A DNA stretch of 64,000 bases from Mycobacterium sp. IS-836 (GTDB taxonomy: Bacteria > Actinomycetota > Actinomycetes > Mycobacteriales > Mycobacteriaceae): NCBI RefSeq assembly GCF_001954275.1, contig NZ_MBEU01000009.1:124001-188000 (forward strand). The letters run 5' to 3'. The notes below the pieces were generated by a model. That model saw only the letters and a program-made list of their open reading frames with translations, was not told where the DNA came from and searched no databases. Within the stretch, counting starts at the first letter, position 1. Each line of letters begins with the position of its first letter. This document shows positions 7,986 through 16,930 of the stretch, piece after piece. The position numbers were made by a program, and so were the translations under genes.

Positions 7986-9164
7986 ATGAAGGTCGCCATC
8001 GTCGGCGCAGGCATCGCCGGCCCAACGCTCGCCTACTGGTTGTGGCGCTATGGCCACGAGCCGACGCTGATCGAAAAGGCCCCGCGGCTCCGCACCGGCG
8101 GTTATGTCGTGGACTTTTGGGGCGGCGGATACTCCGTCGCCGAACGCATGGGACTCACCGCCGAATTGCACGAGGCGGGGTACGCCGTCGAGGAAGTGCG
8201 GCTGGTGGACCGGCACTCGCGGAGGGTGGGCGGCTTTTCGGCGGATCTCTTCCGGCGGAACCTCGATGGCCGGTTCGTCAGTGTGCCGCGCGGCGATCTG
8301 GCGGCCATGATCTATCGCGCGATCGGCGACGATGTCGAAACCCTGTTCGGCACAAGCGTTTCGGCCATCACACAAGACGGCGCAGGCGTCCAGGTCACAC
8401 TCGACGATGGCCAGTCACGATGTTTTGACTTGGTCGTTGGCGCCGGCGGCATCCATTCGCCCGTGCGCGGTTTGGTATTCGGCCCGCAATCCAGATTCGA
8501 GACCGACCTCGGCTACCGAGTGGCGGCCTTCGAAGCCGATGCCTATCGGCCGCGCGACGAACTCGTCTACCTCGCGTTCAGCTCGCCCGGACGCATGATC
8601 GCGCGCTTTACGATGCGCGACGAAAAGACCTTGTTTCTCTTCGTTTTCAGCACCGAGCACATGAACGGTCCCGACCCACAAGGCTTGCCGGAGGTCAAGG
8701 CCGCGCTCGATCGGGTCTTCGGCGACGCGGGCTGGGAATGCCCCGAAATCCTACGCGAACTCGACGATGCCTCCGAGGTGTACTTCGACCGCACGAGCCA
8801 AATCGTCATGGACCACTGGTCGAAGGGACGGGTAGCGCTCATCGGTGACGCCGCGGCCGCGGTCTCCCTGCTGGCGGGCGAGGGAGCGGGACTGGCGATG
8901 GTGCAGGCCTACGTGCTGGCCGGCGAACTCAGCCGTGCCGACCACCCCGAAGCGTTTCGCCGCTACGAACGCCAGCTGCGGCCGATCGTCGAGTCCAGGC
9001 AGCGCTCGGCGCGCGGATTCGCCTCCATGTTCGCGCCAAAGACGTCGCTCGGCGTGTGGACTCGCAATCGGGCGTCCAAACTGCTGAACATCCCGCAGCT
9101 GGCCGACTGGGTCATCGGGCGTGAATTCCGCGACGACATCGCTTTACCCGCGTATGTCGCGTAG
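7986..9164 (+). CDS. FAD-dependent monooxygenase (PHBH/TetX-like)
   Basis: A 392-residue group A flavoprotein hydroxylase. The N-terminal Rossmann motif is VAIVGAGIAGPTLAYWL. The FAD/NADPH segment is LVVGAGGIHSPVR, and the third FAD motif is VALIGDAAAAVSLLAGEGAG, all in normal order. These enzymes use NAD(P)H and oxygen to hydroxylate aromatic or polyketide-like substrates, and related TetX proteins inactivate antibiotics. The substrate here is unknown. A strong ribosome site (GGAAGGGG) precedes ATG 7986, and the promoter carries overlapping palindromes, so expression is probably inducible. The gene is convergent with the nucleosidase that follows. Confidence 0.83.
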   Translation: MKVAIVGAGIAGPTLAYWLWRYGHEPTLIEKAPRLRTGGYVVDFWGGGYSVAERMGLTAELHEAGYAVEEVRLVDRHSRRVGGFSADLFRRNLDGRFVSVPRGDLAAMIYRAIGDDVETLFGTSVSAITQDGAGVQVTLDDGQSRCFDLVVGAGGIHSPVRGLVFGPQSRFETDLGYRVAAFEADAYRPRDELVYLAFSSPGRMIARFTMRDEKTLFLFVFSTEHMNGPDPQGLPEVKAALDRVFGDAGWECPEILRELDDASEVYFDRTSQIVMDHWSKGRVALIGDAAAAVSLLAGEGAGLAMVQAYVLAGELSRADHPEAFRRYERQLRPIVESRQRSARGFASMFAPKTSLGVWTRNRASKLLNIPQLADWVIGREFRDDIALPAYVA

Positions 9165-9170
9165 GGCCTT

Positions 9171-10019
9171 TCAATCGCCCCAACTCCGCAGGAACGCCTC
9201 GGTCACCCGGGCGGCGTTGCCGGCCGCGAGCTTGTAGTAGCGGAAGAACTGGAACGGAAATCCCGGCAGGTGCAGTGGGTCTCCGGGGCCGTCCGAGATC
9301 CCGCGGATCCCCAGGAATGGGACGCCGTGTGCGTCGGCGACGGCCTGCGCGGCGGCGGTCTCCATGTCCGTCGCGTCGAAGGCCGGGTCTGCCGCCGACC
9401 TGATCTTCAGGTTGCTGAGCAGACCCTTTTTCAACCAGGGCAGCGCCGCCTGGAAGAAATTGCCGGTATGCAGGCGCGACCGGTCCGGCGCGCTGCCGGG
9501 TTCGCAGCCGAAAACGTTGCCGCCGTTCGGGATGCAGGGGAACGCCGCGCCGTTGTTGTTGTCCCAGCTGCACCCGTCTCCGCCGACGAGCACCTGCGGG
9601 TACCGCGGCAGGTTGACGTGGGCCAGTGCGACGGACAGCTTCTCGGCCGTGGCCAGCATGCGGGCGTCGACCGAACGAAATGTCGCGCCCTCGTCCAGCG
9701 TCCACCGCGCCGGTACGGCAACGTCCGCGATGCTGGCGCGCCCGCCACTACCGGCGACGCCCGAAAATACCACTGCGGCAATGGAAATCGGGTCGGCGAA
9801 CCGGTTCAGGGCGATCTCGGTGGTGTCCGTGGCGTTCACCATGCCGACGCCGGTCATCGCCACGACCACCTTCTTGCCGGCGATCGTGCCGAGGTAAAAG
9901 TGCCGCCGGTCGGCGACCACCACGGGGTCGGGGTCCAGCGTGGTGTGCGACAGCACAGCGTCGGCCTCGGCCGGAAACGCGGACAAGACCAGCGTGCGCT
10001 GTTCACAATCCGGCGTCAT
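9171..10019 (-). CDS. Nucleoside phosphorylase-superfamily protein (MTA/SAH nucleosidase-like)
   Basis: A 282-residue protein of the PNP/UDP phosphorylase fold. Seen are [14 protein letters not shown] at the N-terminus, [26 protein letters not shown] as the phosphate/base loop, and [18 protein letters not shown], the conserved ME-x-AA helix that holds the ribose in nucleosidases, followed by GISDGPGDP. An insertion rich in Cys, Asn and Gly (about residues 145-175) is unlike the short bacterial MTAN enzymes. In position it corresponds to what I recall as M. tuberculosis Rv2293c, two genes after sseB. Its substrate is unknown. Confidence 0.75.
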   Translation of the reverse strand: MTPDCEQRTLVLSAFPAEADAVLSHTTLDPDPVVVADRRHFYLGTIAGKKVVVAMTGVGMVNATDTTEIALNRFADPISIAAVVFSGVAGSGGRASIADVAVPARWTLDEGATFRSVDARMLATAEKLSVALAHVNLPRYPQVLVGGDGCSWDNNNGAAFPCIPNGGNVFGCEPGSAPDRSRLHTGNFFQAALPWLKKGLLSNLKIRSAADPAFDATDMETAAAQAVADAHGVPFLGIRGISDGPGDPLHLPGFPFQFFRYYKLAAGNAARVTEAFLRSWGD

Positions 10020-10102
10020 GGTGAAGCACTTCCTCGGGCTCGGCAGCGGTCACATTCTAATTTCCGCCGCGCCCCGGGTGGCCTAAAGCTAATCTCAGCG
10101 GC

Positions 10103-10885
10103 GTGCTCGAAGTGATCGAAAAGCGGCCATCAAATGAATCAGACAAGGCGCCGGTGCTCTTCGTCCACGGTGCCTGGCACGGCGCGTGGTGCTGGGACGA
10201 GCATTTCCTCGACTTCTTCGCGGACAAGGGCTACCGATCACTGGCCCTGAGCCTTCGCGGGCACGGCAACAGCCCCGCACCCAAGCGCATGCAATTTTGT
10301 TCGATGGCGGATCTCGTCGACGACGTCGATTCGGTCGCCAGGAGCCTGCCCAGACCACCCATCGTCATCGGCCACTCCATGGGCGGCTTCGTCGTGCAGA
10401 AGTATCTGGAGTCGCATGATGCCCCGGCCGCCGTGCTGCTCGCTCCCGTCCCCGTGAGCGGGGTCGCCGGATTCCTGCTGCGCAGGTTCCGGCGCCACCC
10501 GTGGTTGACCGCAACGGAACTGGCGAAGACCAAATCACTGCGCAGCATCGGTGCCACACCCGAATTGGCCCGCGAAAGTTTCTTCTCCGAGCTCACTCCC
10601 GATGCCGACCTGGCGCGCTACACCGCACAGCTCGGCGAGGAGAATCTCGGAAAGCACGTGCTCGACATGCTGTTCCTCAACCTGCCCAGACCAAGTCGCA
10701 TCACCACCCCGCTGTTGGTCATCGGCGCCGAGAGAGATGGTTGTTTCACGCAGCGGGAAGTCCGCGCCACCGCGCGTGCGTATCGCGTCGAAGCCGAGCT
10801 CTTTCCCAAAATGGGCCACGACATGATGCTCGAGCCCGGCTGGGAGGCCGTCGCCCGGCGAATCCACGAGTGGCTCGAAACATGA
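10103..10885 (+). CDS. Alpha/beta hydrolase
   Basis: A 260-residue serine hydrolase. The oxyanion-hole segment is LFVHGAWHGAWCW, the nucleophile elbow GHSMGGFV, the acid probably ERDG near residue 215, and the base His in MGHDMMLEPGW. The short lid and HGAWHG motif resemble the plant methylesterase/hydroxynitrile-lyase class, so an ester or thioester substrate is likely. GTG 10103 is the first codon of an operon of five genes in which each stop overlaps the next start by four bases. Confidence 0.82.
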   Translation: MLEVIEKRPSNESDKAPVLFVHGAWHGAWCWDEHFLDFFADKGYRSLALSLRGHGNSPAPKRMQFCSMADLVDDVDSVARSLPRPPIVIGHSMGGFVVQKYLESHDAPAAVLLAPVPVSGVAGFLLRRFRRHPWLTATELAKTKSLRSIGATPELARESFFSELTPDADLARYTAQLGEENLGKHVLDMLFLNLPRPSRITTPLLVIGAERDGCFTQREVRATARAYRVEAELFPKMGHDMMLEPGWEAVARRIHEWLET

Positions 10886-11664
10886 CGGGTCGACTGGCCG
10901 GCAAGGTCGCGATCATCACCGGGGCCAGCACCGGACTGGGGCCGGTAATGGGCTCGCTGTTCGTCCGCGAGGGCGCCCGGGTCCTGCTTACCGCGCGACG
11001 CGAAGAGCTGGTCCACAGCGCCGCCGAAGCGGCGGGTCCCGGTGCCATCGCGATGCGGGCTGACGTGACCGACGAGAGTGACGTCGCCGCCATGGTGACG
11101 CGAGCGGTCGACGAGTTCGGCCAGGTCGATATCCTCTGCAACAACGCGGCCGCGCCCGGACAGGACCGCTGGATCTGGGAGCAGACGCTGGACAACTGGA
11201 ACGCCACGATCGCCATCGATGTCACGGCGGCGATGCTGTGCACCCGCGAGGTGCTCAACCGGTCGATGTTGCAGCGCCGTCGCGGGGTCATCCTGAACTT
11301 CTCCTCGACGGCAAGCTACACCGGCATGGTCCGCAAAACCCACTACGTTGCCGCGAAGGCGTCGCTTCGCGCGTTCACCAAGGCCGTTGCGCTGGAAGTG
11401 GGTTCGTACGGCATCCGGTGCAATTGCATAGTGCCGGGCGCGATCGACACCGAACTGTTTCGTGACTGGGTCCAACGGATGGCCGATGAGCAAGGCGTTG
11501 ACTTCGCGACGCAGCGCGCAAAGTCCCTCAAAGGAGTTGCGCTGCAAGATATTTCCTCGCCCGAGGACGTCGCCAACCTGGCGCTGTTCCTGGCCAGCGA
11601 CGAAAGCCGAACCATCACAGGGCAATCGATTCCCGTCGACGCCGGAGGGTACATGCAGGGATGA
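10882..11664 (+). CDS. Short-chain dehydrogenase/reductase (SDR)
   Basis: A 260-residue classical SDR: cofactor motif TGASTGLGPVMG, acidic ADVTD, CNNAAAP, catalytic Ser in FSSTASYTG, and YVAAK with catalytic Tyr and Lys, ending in the usual DAGGYMQG. The residue after the second cofactor strand is Arg (TARR), which favours NADP(H). ATG 10882 overlaps the hydrolase TGA, so the long open frame from 10501 is not the protein start. Second gene of the overlapping operon. The substrate is probably an alcohol or ketone intermediate shared with its neighbours. Confidence 0.88.
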   Translation: MTGRLAGKVAIITGASTGLGPVMGSLFVREGARVLLTARREELVHSAAEAAGPGAIAMRADVTDESDVAAMVTRAVDEFGQVDILCNNAAAPGQDRWIWEQTLDNWNATIAIDVTAAMLCTREVLNRSMLQRRRGVILNFSSTASYTGMVRKTHYVAAKASLRAFTKAVALEVGSYGIRCNCIVPGAIDTELFRDWVQRMADEQGVDFATQRAKSLKGVALQDISSPEDVANLALFLASDESRTITGQSIPVDAGGYMQG

Positions 11665-12533
11665 GCGCCGCAAAGCTGGCGGTAGCAACGCCGGTGGTGA
11701 CGATGCTGCCCGGCTCCAGCGGCGATTGGGAGAAAACCGCGTCGATCGACGACCTGGCCCAGATTGCCGAAGCCGCAGACCGACTCGGCTACCACCACCT
11801 GACCTGTAGCGAGCACATCGCGCTGCCCGCTGCCGAAGGGGCTCGCCGCGGCACGCGTTACTGGGATCCGCTGGCCACGCTGGGCTACCTGGCCGCACGC
11901 ACCCAGCGAATACGGTTGGCCACGCACGTGCTGGTGCTCGCCTATCATCACCCGCTCGAGATCGCCAAGCGCTACGGCACCCTGGACAAAGTCAGCAACG
12001 GCCGACTCATTCTCGGGGTCGGCGTGGGCAGCCTTAAAGAAGAGTTCGACCTCATCGGGGCGCCGTTTGACGATCGCGGACCGCGCGGCGACGATGCGTT
12101 GCAGGCGCTGCGCGCCTCCCTGTCGATCGTCGAACCGGCCTATCGCGGCGAGTTCTATGCGTTCGACGGGATGGTCGTCGACCCCTGCGCCGTCCAGGAA
12201 CATGTGCCAATCTGGATCGGTGGACGCACGCTGCGCTCGCTGCGCCGGGCCGCGACACTCGCCGACGGCTGGGCCCCCTTCAACGTGAGCCCACAGCAGG
12301 TCCGAGACTGGTTGGGCCGCTTTGAGCTTCAGCCCGGGTTCGACGTCGTCCTGCCACCCGCGGGCCCGCTGGACCCGATCAACGAGCCGGAACGCACCCG
12401 CGACGTGCTCGCGGACACCGCCGCACACGGCGCGACCATCATCAGCGCCTGGTTCACCCACACGTCGCTGCAGCATTACCTGGAGAATCTGCACGCGCTC
12501 GCGGAGTTGCACGCTCCCGGAGGATCCACATGA
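11661..12533 (+). CDS. LLM-class F420-dependent oxidoreductase
   Basis: A 290-residue luciferase-like protein of the compact actinobacterial F420 subclass: LGYHHLTCSEHIALP, TQRIRLATHVLVLAYHHPLE, GRLILGVGVGSLKEEFDLIG, then IWIGGRTLRSLRRAATLADGW. These motifs mark TIM-barrel strands around the deazaflavin. ATG 11661 overlaps the SDR TGA. It is the third gene in the operon and may carry out a reduction or oxygenation next to the SDR step. Substrate unknown. Confidence 0.85.
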   Translation: MSAAKLAVATPVVTMLPGSSGDWEKTASIDDLAQIAEAADRLGYHHLTCSEHIALPAAEGARRGTRYWDPLATLGYLAARTQRIRLATHVLVLAYHHPLEIAKRYGTLDKVSNGRLILGVGVGSLKEEFDLIGAPFDDRGPRGDDALQALRASLSIVEPAYRGEFYAFDGMVVDPCAVQEHVPIWIGGRTLRSLRRAATLADGWAPFNVSPQQVRDWLGRFELQPGFDVVLPPAGPLDPINEPERTRDVLADTAAHGATIISAWFTHTSLQHYLENLHALAELHAPGGST

Positions 12534-13258
12534 ACCGAGTCAAGGCAGGCGTTTTCAGCCTCACCGCCGCGCCACCACCCGACGACGACGGCAGCTACCT
12601 GCGCTGGCACCTGCTGGATCACATGCCGGAGCAATACCAACTTCCGGGCATCGTGCACGGGTTGCGCTGGATCGCCGACGGCGACTACGCCGAGCAACGC
12701 TTGGCGGCCCACGGACCGCTCGGCGAGGTAGGCAACGCCGTGCACTATCTGGTCGGCGACCCCGTGGAACAAACCTTCGACGACTTCGTCGTACTCGGGC
12801 GCACGCTGCGCGACAACGGCCGCTTCCCCGCTACCCGGCCGTCGTTGCAAGTGGCCGGGCTGCGCCTGCTGCAGTGGCAATCCGCGCCCCGCGCACTCAT
12901 TTCCGCGGAGGTGGTGCCGTTCCGGCCGCACCGCGGAGTTCTGCTGATCGTCGAGGAGCCCACCGACGGCCGCTCCGACGACTGGCTGCAATGGCTGCAC
13001 GCCGAGCACTATCCGGCGCTGCTCGCCATGCCCGGCACGGCGGGCGCCTGGACATTCGGGTCCACTAGCGCCTGGCAGCTACCGCGCGGTTGGCGAACGG
13101 ACCACCAATACATCACCGTCGTTTACCTCGACGACGACCCAATCACCGTCACCGGTGCGCTGGCGCCGCTGATCGAAGAGCGGTGGCGATCGTCGGCCGT
13201 ACGGCCCGTGTTCGCCGGCCCCCTGCGGACCATGATCAGATGGGAAGCGTGGCCGTGA
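12530..13258 (+). CDS. Putative dimeric alpha-beta barrel (EthD-like) protein
   Basis: A 242-residue protein with two similar halves, about 5-110 and 120-240. Each carries a Trp-His segment: YLRWHLLDHMPEQY in the first and WLQWLHAEHYPALL in the second. That repeated pattern is typical of EthD-like ferredoxin-fold proteins such as EthD itself, which accompany oxidative degradation enzymes. No catalytic residues can be assigned. ATG 12530 overlaps the upstream TGA, and the stop overlaps the next GTG, so it is firmly part of the operon. Confidence 0.6.
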   Translation: MNRVKAGVFSLTAAPPPDDDGSYLRWHLLDHMPEQYQLPGIVHGLRWIADGDYAEQRLAAHGPLGEVGNAVHYLVGDPVEQTFDDFVVLGRTLRDNGRFPATRPSLQVAGLRLLQWQSAPRALISAEVVPFRPHRGVLLIVEEPTDGRSDDWLQWLHAEHYPALLAMPGTAGAWTFGSTSAWQLPRGWRTDHQYITVVYLDDDPITVTGALAPLIEERWRSSAVRPVFAGPLRTMIRWEAWP

Positions 13259-13734
13259 GACAAATCGTCGTCGGTGCCGTTGTTCTGGCGGCCGCCCTGT
13301 CCGCGTGTTCCACAAAGAGTGGCGCGCCCCCGGCGAGCTCAAGTGCGGCGGTGTCCGGCGCCACGGTCATGCTCGACCAGCACACCCACACCATCTACAG
13401 CAGAGTCGACTGCAGTACCTCGGCGGCGAAACCCACTGCGACACCGGCGGAGTCGGGCGATCTGACCACCCGCATCACCGTGCATGACGATGCCGCGTCG
13501 ATATCGCTGGCGCTGTCGGACGAGAAACCGCCAAGCGTCGACGGCTTCGCCATCTCGCTCAAGGTGGACGACGGTCAATATCAGTTGCCCTACCAGTCGG
13601 TGCAGACTCCGACCCAGGTCCAGGCGAGCAAGGAGGGCAAAAGCTACACGGTGACCGGGGCGGGCCAAGGGTCAGCGCCCGGACAAAGCAGCACGCGTCA
13701 GGTGACATTCGGGATTCACGTGACGTGCCCGTGA
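13255..13734 (+). CDS. lppO: LppO/LpqH-family lipoprotein
   Basis: A 159-residue lipoprotein. GTG 13255 overlaps the preceding TGA (GTGA) and yields a compact signal peptide MRQIVVGAVVLAAALSAC with lipobox LSAC, so this start is preferred over ATG 13240. The mature part has the 19-kDa-antigen fold pattern: TVMLDQHTHTIYSRVDC near the start and a final THVTCP-like end (IHVTCP), with two Cys that probably pair. It resembles LppO as I recall it from M. tuberculosis, next to sseB. Envelope-located, function unknown. The coupling to an enzyme operon is unusual. Confidence 0.75.
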   Translation: MRQIVVGAVVLAAALSACSTKSGAPPASSSAAVSGATVMLDQHTHTIYSRVDCSTSAAKPTATPAESGDLTTRITVHDDAASISLALSDEKPPSVDGFAISLKVDDGQYQLPYQSVQTPTQVQASKEGKSYTVTGAGQGSAPGQSSTRQVTFGIHVTCP

Positions 13735-13754
13735 GCGAATTTCGGCCGTGACAC

Positions 13755-14780
13755 GTGTTGTCTAACCGCGATTCCCTCTGGGATGCTGGCAGCTTGGACA
13801 TCTTCGCGGAGTGGCAGAAGGGCAGTACCGAACTTCGTTGGCGGTCGACCACCGCCGCCAACGACGGGCAGGAACTCACGGTGTTCAGCCGCCGCTGCGG
13901 CACACCCGGGGCACCCGCACTGGTACTGGTGCACGGCTTTCCGACGTCGAGCATCGACTACTTCGCCCTGTCAAATGAGCTGAGCGCCGAGTTCGACATC
14001 TATCTGCTGGACTTTCCGGGCTACGGATTGTCCGACAAACCCCCGGAGCCGTACGTCTATTCGTTGTACGACGACGCGCGCCTGCTCGTCTACGCGATCA
14101 CCCAGGTGTGGAACCTGAGCCAATACCGCATCCTCACCCACGATCGCGGCAGCAGTGTCGGCATGATCGCGCTGGAGATGTTGGCAACCCAAGGCCCAGC
14201 GGCCGTGCCCGTCGACCTCATCTTGACCAACGCCAACATTTATCTGCCCCTGTCGAACCTCACCGCGTTTCAAACCGCGATGCTCGACCCCGCCACGGGT
14301 CGCGCCACCGCCGCGGCGACGACGCCGGAGCTGCTCGCGGCCGGCCTGGGCGCCAGCACATTCATGCCGCGGCGGACGGCGCAGGACCCGGAGATCGCTG
14401 CGCTGGCGAAATGTTTCGCCCATAATGACGGGATCCGTGTCTTGCCCGATACGATCCAGTACCTGAACGAACGCGCCGCCGACGAAACCAGTTGGCTCGA
14501 AGCGCTTTCCAAGAGCGAAGTCAACACCACGGTGGTGTGGGGCGTGCACGACAACGTCTCGCCGCTGCGGGTCCCCAACCATGTCTGGCAGGCGTATCTG
14601 AAGGACAAGCCCGGCCGAAACCGCTACTGGGTGATTCCGAGCGCCGATCACTATCTGCAGTGCGACGCCCCCGGGCAATTGGCCCAGATCGTTCGCCTCA
14701 CGGCCCAGGGTGACGAGATTGCGCTGCAGACGCTCGGGAATCGACCCGACGGCGCGGTCCTGGTGGATCAAAGCGCGTGA
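13755..14780 (+). CDS. Alpha/beta hydrolase with aspartate nucleophile (epoxide hydrolase/dehalogenase-like)
   Basis: A 341-residue hydrolase. The oxyanion segment is VLVHGFPTSS, and the nucleophile elbow reads LTHDRGSSVG, with Asp in place of Ser as in epoxide hydrolases and haloalkane dehalogenases. The later VVWGVHDNVSPL supplies the acid, and PSADHYLQCDAP contains the base His. The family includes MEST-like hydrolases with the same HDRGSS motif, so dehalogenation should not be assumed. GTG 13755 is used. The stop overlaps the start of the MFS gene (GTGA). Confidence 0.78.
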   Translation: MLSNRDSLWDAGSLDIFAEWQKGSTELRWRSTTAANDGQELTVFSRRCGTPGAPALVLVHGFPTSSIDYFALSNELSAEFDIYLLDFPGYGLSDKPPEPYVYSLYDDARLLVYAITQVWNLSQYRILTHDRGSSVGMIALEMLATQGPAAVPVDLILTNANIYLPLSNLTAFQTAMLDPATGRATAAATTPELLAAGLGASTFMPRRTAQDPEIAALAKCFAHNDGIRVLPDTIQYLNERAADETSWLEALSKSEVNTTVVWGVHDNVSPLRVPNHVWQAYLKDKPGRNRYWVIPSADHYLQCDAPGQLAQIVRLTAQGDEIALQTLGNRPDGAVLVDQSA

Positions 14781-16024
14781 CCGGTTACGCCGACGAGGAT
14801 CGTCGTGACGCGGTAATCGACGACGCCGACGACGGGCGTTGGCTTACCCCCGGCGTAGGGGCGGTGGGAGCGGCGAGCTTCTTCTCCGATGCGGGCCACG
14901 AGGCCACCACGTCGGTGCTGCCCGCTTTTCTGACCGGCACACTGGGCGCCTCGGCGGCCGCACTCGGCGTCATTGACGGGATCAGCGACGCCCTGATCGG
15001 CGTAATGAAGCTCGTCGGCGGACCAATCGCCAACGATCCCGACCGGCGAGGACGGGTTTCGTCGGCCGGTTACCTGGGCACCGCATTGGCGACCGGGGCG
15101 ATCGGCGCGGCGGTGTCGATATGGCAGGTCGGGATTCTGCGTGCCCTCGCCTGGGTGTCTCGCGGCATGCGGGGGCCGTCGCGCGACGCGCTGCTGGCGT
15201 CTCTGATACCCGAGTCCGCACACGGCAGGGCATTCGGGCTCGAACGCGCCGGGGACAACCTGGGCGCGGTGGTGGGCCCGCTGCTCGCTGCCGGGCTGGT
15301 GGCCTGGGTTGGCATCCGCCCCACGCTGTACCTCGCCGCAATTCCGGGCTTGTTCGCGGTGGCCGCGATCCTGGTGGCCGCGCGAGAGGCCCGTCGCCGC
15401 AACCACACCGACGGCCGACCGGCCAGGCGAAGGTTTGAGTTCGGCGCCCTGCGCGACGCCGGTATGCTGCGCGCGCTGCTGCCGGTCGCACTGTTCGAAT
15501 TCGGCAACGTCGCAACGACTCTGCTGATCCTGCGTTCCACCCAGCTACTCACCTCGCCGCACCGGACGGTGACCGCGGCGACGTCGCTGGCGATCCTGAT
15601 CTACGCGCTCCACAACGCGGTCGCCACGGCGGCTTCGCTGGCCGCCGGGCGATGGTACGACGGGACCGGCCCACGCACGGTATTCGCCACCGGCGCGGCC
15701 GTCTACGTCATCGGCTATGCGGTGTTTGCGGTCGGCCCGCACAGCGCACTAGCCATCGCGCTAGGCTTCGCGCTCGCCGGAGCGGGCATCGGCCTGGCCG
15801 AACCCACCCAATCGGCCGTCGTTTCCCAGTTGCTTCCGGACCGATTGCGCGGCAGCGGATTCGGTGTGCTTGGGGCGGTGCAGGCAACGGGTGACCTGGT
15901 GGCCACGGTCGTCGCGGGCGTGCTCTACGCGGTGGTTTCGCCCGCGGTCGCCTTCGGGTACGCGGCCGCGTGGATGGCCGTCGCGATCGTTGCCTCGGGC
16001 CTGCTGCGGCCGTCGCGGGCCTAA
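14777..16024 (+). CDS. MFS transporter
   Basis: A 415-residue major facilitator with about 12 hydrophobic segments. The first is preceded by an acidic N-terminus. The loop between helices 2 and 3 and the RGMRGPSRDALLASL segment resemble the actinobacterial drug-efflux type. GTG 14777 overlaps the hydrolase TGA, so the hydrolase and transporter are co-expressed. Together they may hydrolyse and export, or import and hydrolyse, one compound. The TAA stop shares bases with the TAG stop of the convergent DUF559 gene (CTAA). Confidence 0.8.
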   Translation: MTGYADEDRRDAVIDDADDGRWLTPGVGAVGAASFFSDAGHEATTSVLPAFLTGTLGASAAALGVIDGISDALIGVMKLVGGPIANDPDRRGRVSSAGYLGTALATGAIGAAVSIWQVGILRALAWVSRGMRGPSRDALLASLIPESAHGRAFGLERAGDNLGAVVGPLLAAGLVAWVGIRPTLYLAAIPGLFAVAAILVAAREARRRNHTDGRPARRRFEFGALRDAGMLRALLPVALFEFGNVATTLLILRSTQLLTSPHRTVTAATSLAILIYALHNAVATAASLAAGRWYDGTGPRTVFATGAAVYVIGYAVFAVGPHSALAIALGFALAGAGIGLAEPTQSAVVSQLLPDRLRGSGFGVLGAVQATGDLVATVVAGVLYAVVSPAVAFGYAAAWMAVAIVASGLLRPSRA

Positions 16025-16839
16025 CGCCTGGGGCTCGAACGTGACGCTGGCCGATCAGCCGCTACCACTCGGACAACGATCCATCCACGAGCCTGTAGTC
16101 TTTCCAATCGTCTGATATCCCAGTTGTATTGCGAGCGATCGCTGCGGTGGTGATCGCCGTCGTACTCGACGGCGACTTTGACGTCCTCCCAACCCATATC
16201 GAGGTACGCAACTACCGCCCCAAATTCGTCGTTAACGGGAATCTGTGTTTGTGGTCGAGGCAGACCCGCCTGCACCAGAACTAGTCGCAGCCACGTTTCC
16301 TTCGGCGATTGCGCTCCGGGGTCGACGAGGTCGAGTGACACGCGAGCGTGCTCAAGCCCACGCCGTCCCCCATATCGAGCCGCGAGCAACTCCACGTCCG
16401 CGATCTTCAGCTCGGTGGCGCGAACCAGTGCATCGATAGCGGCCACTGCCGTCGTCGTGGGATACCAGCAGGCCAAATCAAGTGCCGTGCGAGCGGCGGT
16501 GGTCACCGGCACGCCGTCCATCAGGTCGAACTCGTCGCGCTCCAGCCTGTCGCCCCAGACCTGGACACCCGGTTGCGGGTGCCGGTTGTCGTGGATGATG
16601 TCGATCGGCCGGGTGGTGTCCACCCATTTGCTGCCGTGCAGCGCGGCCGCCGAGAACCCGGCAATAACTCCGCGCCGGCGCGACCAGAGCCAAGCGCCAC
16701 GGGCCCGCACCGCCGGATTCAGCTCAGCGTCCGTGGCGACATAGACATCGCGGTACAACCGCGTGTAACGACGCCGCAACTGGCTGTGGGTCACGATGCC
16801 GGCAGCCACAGCCTCACTGCCGATGAATGGTTCCGCCAT
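16021..16839 (-). CDS. DUF559/AbiEi-like domain protein
   Basis: A 272-residue protein of a family abundant in mycobacteria. The N-terminal third (GIVTHSQLRRRYTRLYRDVYVA) resembles the winged helix of AbiEi-type antitoxins. The C-terminal third (AYLDMGWEDVKVAVEYDGDHH, then WIVVRVVAADRP) is the restriction-endonuclease-like DUF559 fold with the E-x-DG-x-HH core seen in Vsr-like nucleases. The last ten residues come from a stretch (16035-16050) matching the palindromic repeat seen at 16903, so the C-terminus has probably been replaced by repeat sequence. Nuclease activity is untested in this family. Confidence 0.7.
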   Translation of the reverse strand: MAEPFIGSEAVAAGIVTHSQLRRRYTRLYRDVYVATDAELNPAVRARGAWLWSRRRGVIAGFSAAALHGSKWVDTTRPIDIIHDNRHPQPGVQVWGDRLERDEFDLMDGVPVTTAARTALDLACWYPTTTAVAAIDALVRATELKIADVELLAARYGGRRGLEHARVSLDLVDPGAQSPKETWLRLVLVQAGLPRPQTQIPVNDEFGAVVAYLDMGWEDVKVAVEYDGDHHRSDRSQYNWDIRRLERLQARGWIVVRVVAADRPASRSSPRR

Positions 16840-16873
16840 GGCGGCAGGGTGCCACCCACCTCCGACACGATCC

Positions 16874-16930
16874 CGAACGTGACGCTGCAGTCACGTTGGG
16901 GCTCGAACGTGACGCTGCAGTCACGTTCGA
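16874..16930. repeat. Two tandem copies of a palindromic repeat
   Basis: Copy A (16874-16899) and copy B (16903-16930) share CGAACGTGAC-gctgca-GTCACGTT. Copy B has 11-base arms (TCGAACGTGAC and its complement) around a 6-base spacer. A half copy lies at 16035-16050, and two diverged copies lie at 46661-46716. Copy B contains the TGA stop of the TetR gene and could act as its terminator hairpin, but there is no T-run. This is a dispersed intergenic palindrome family. Confidence 0.7.
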
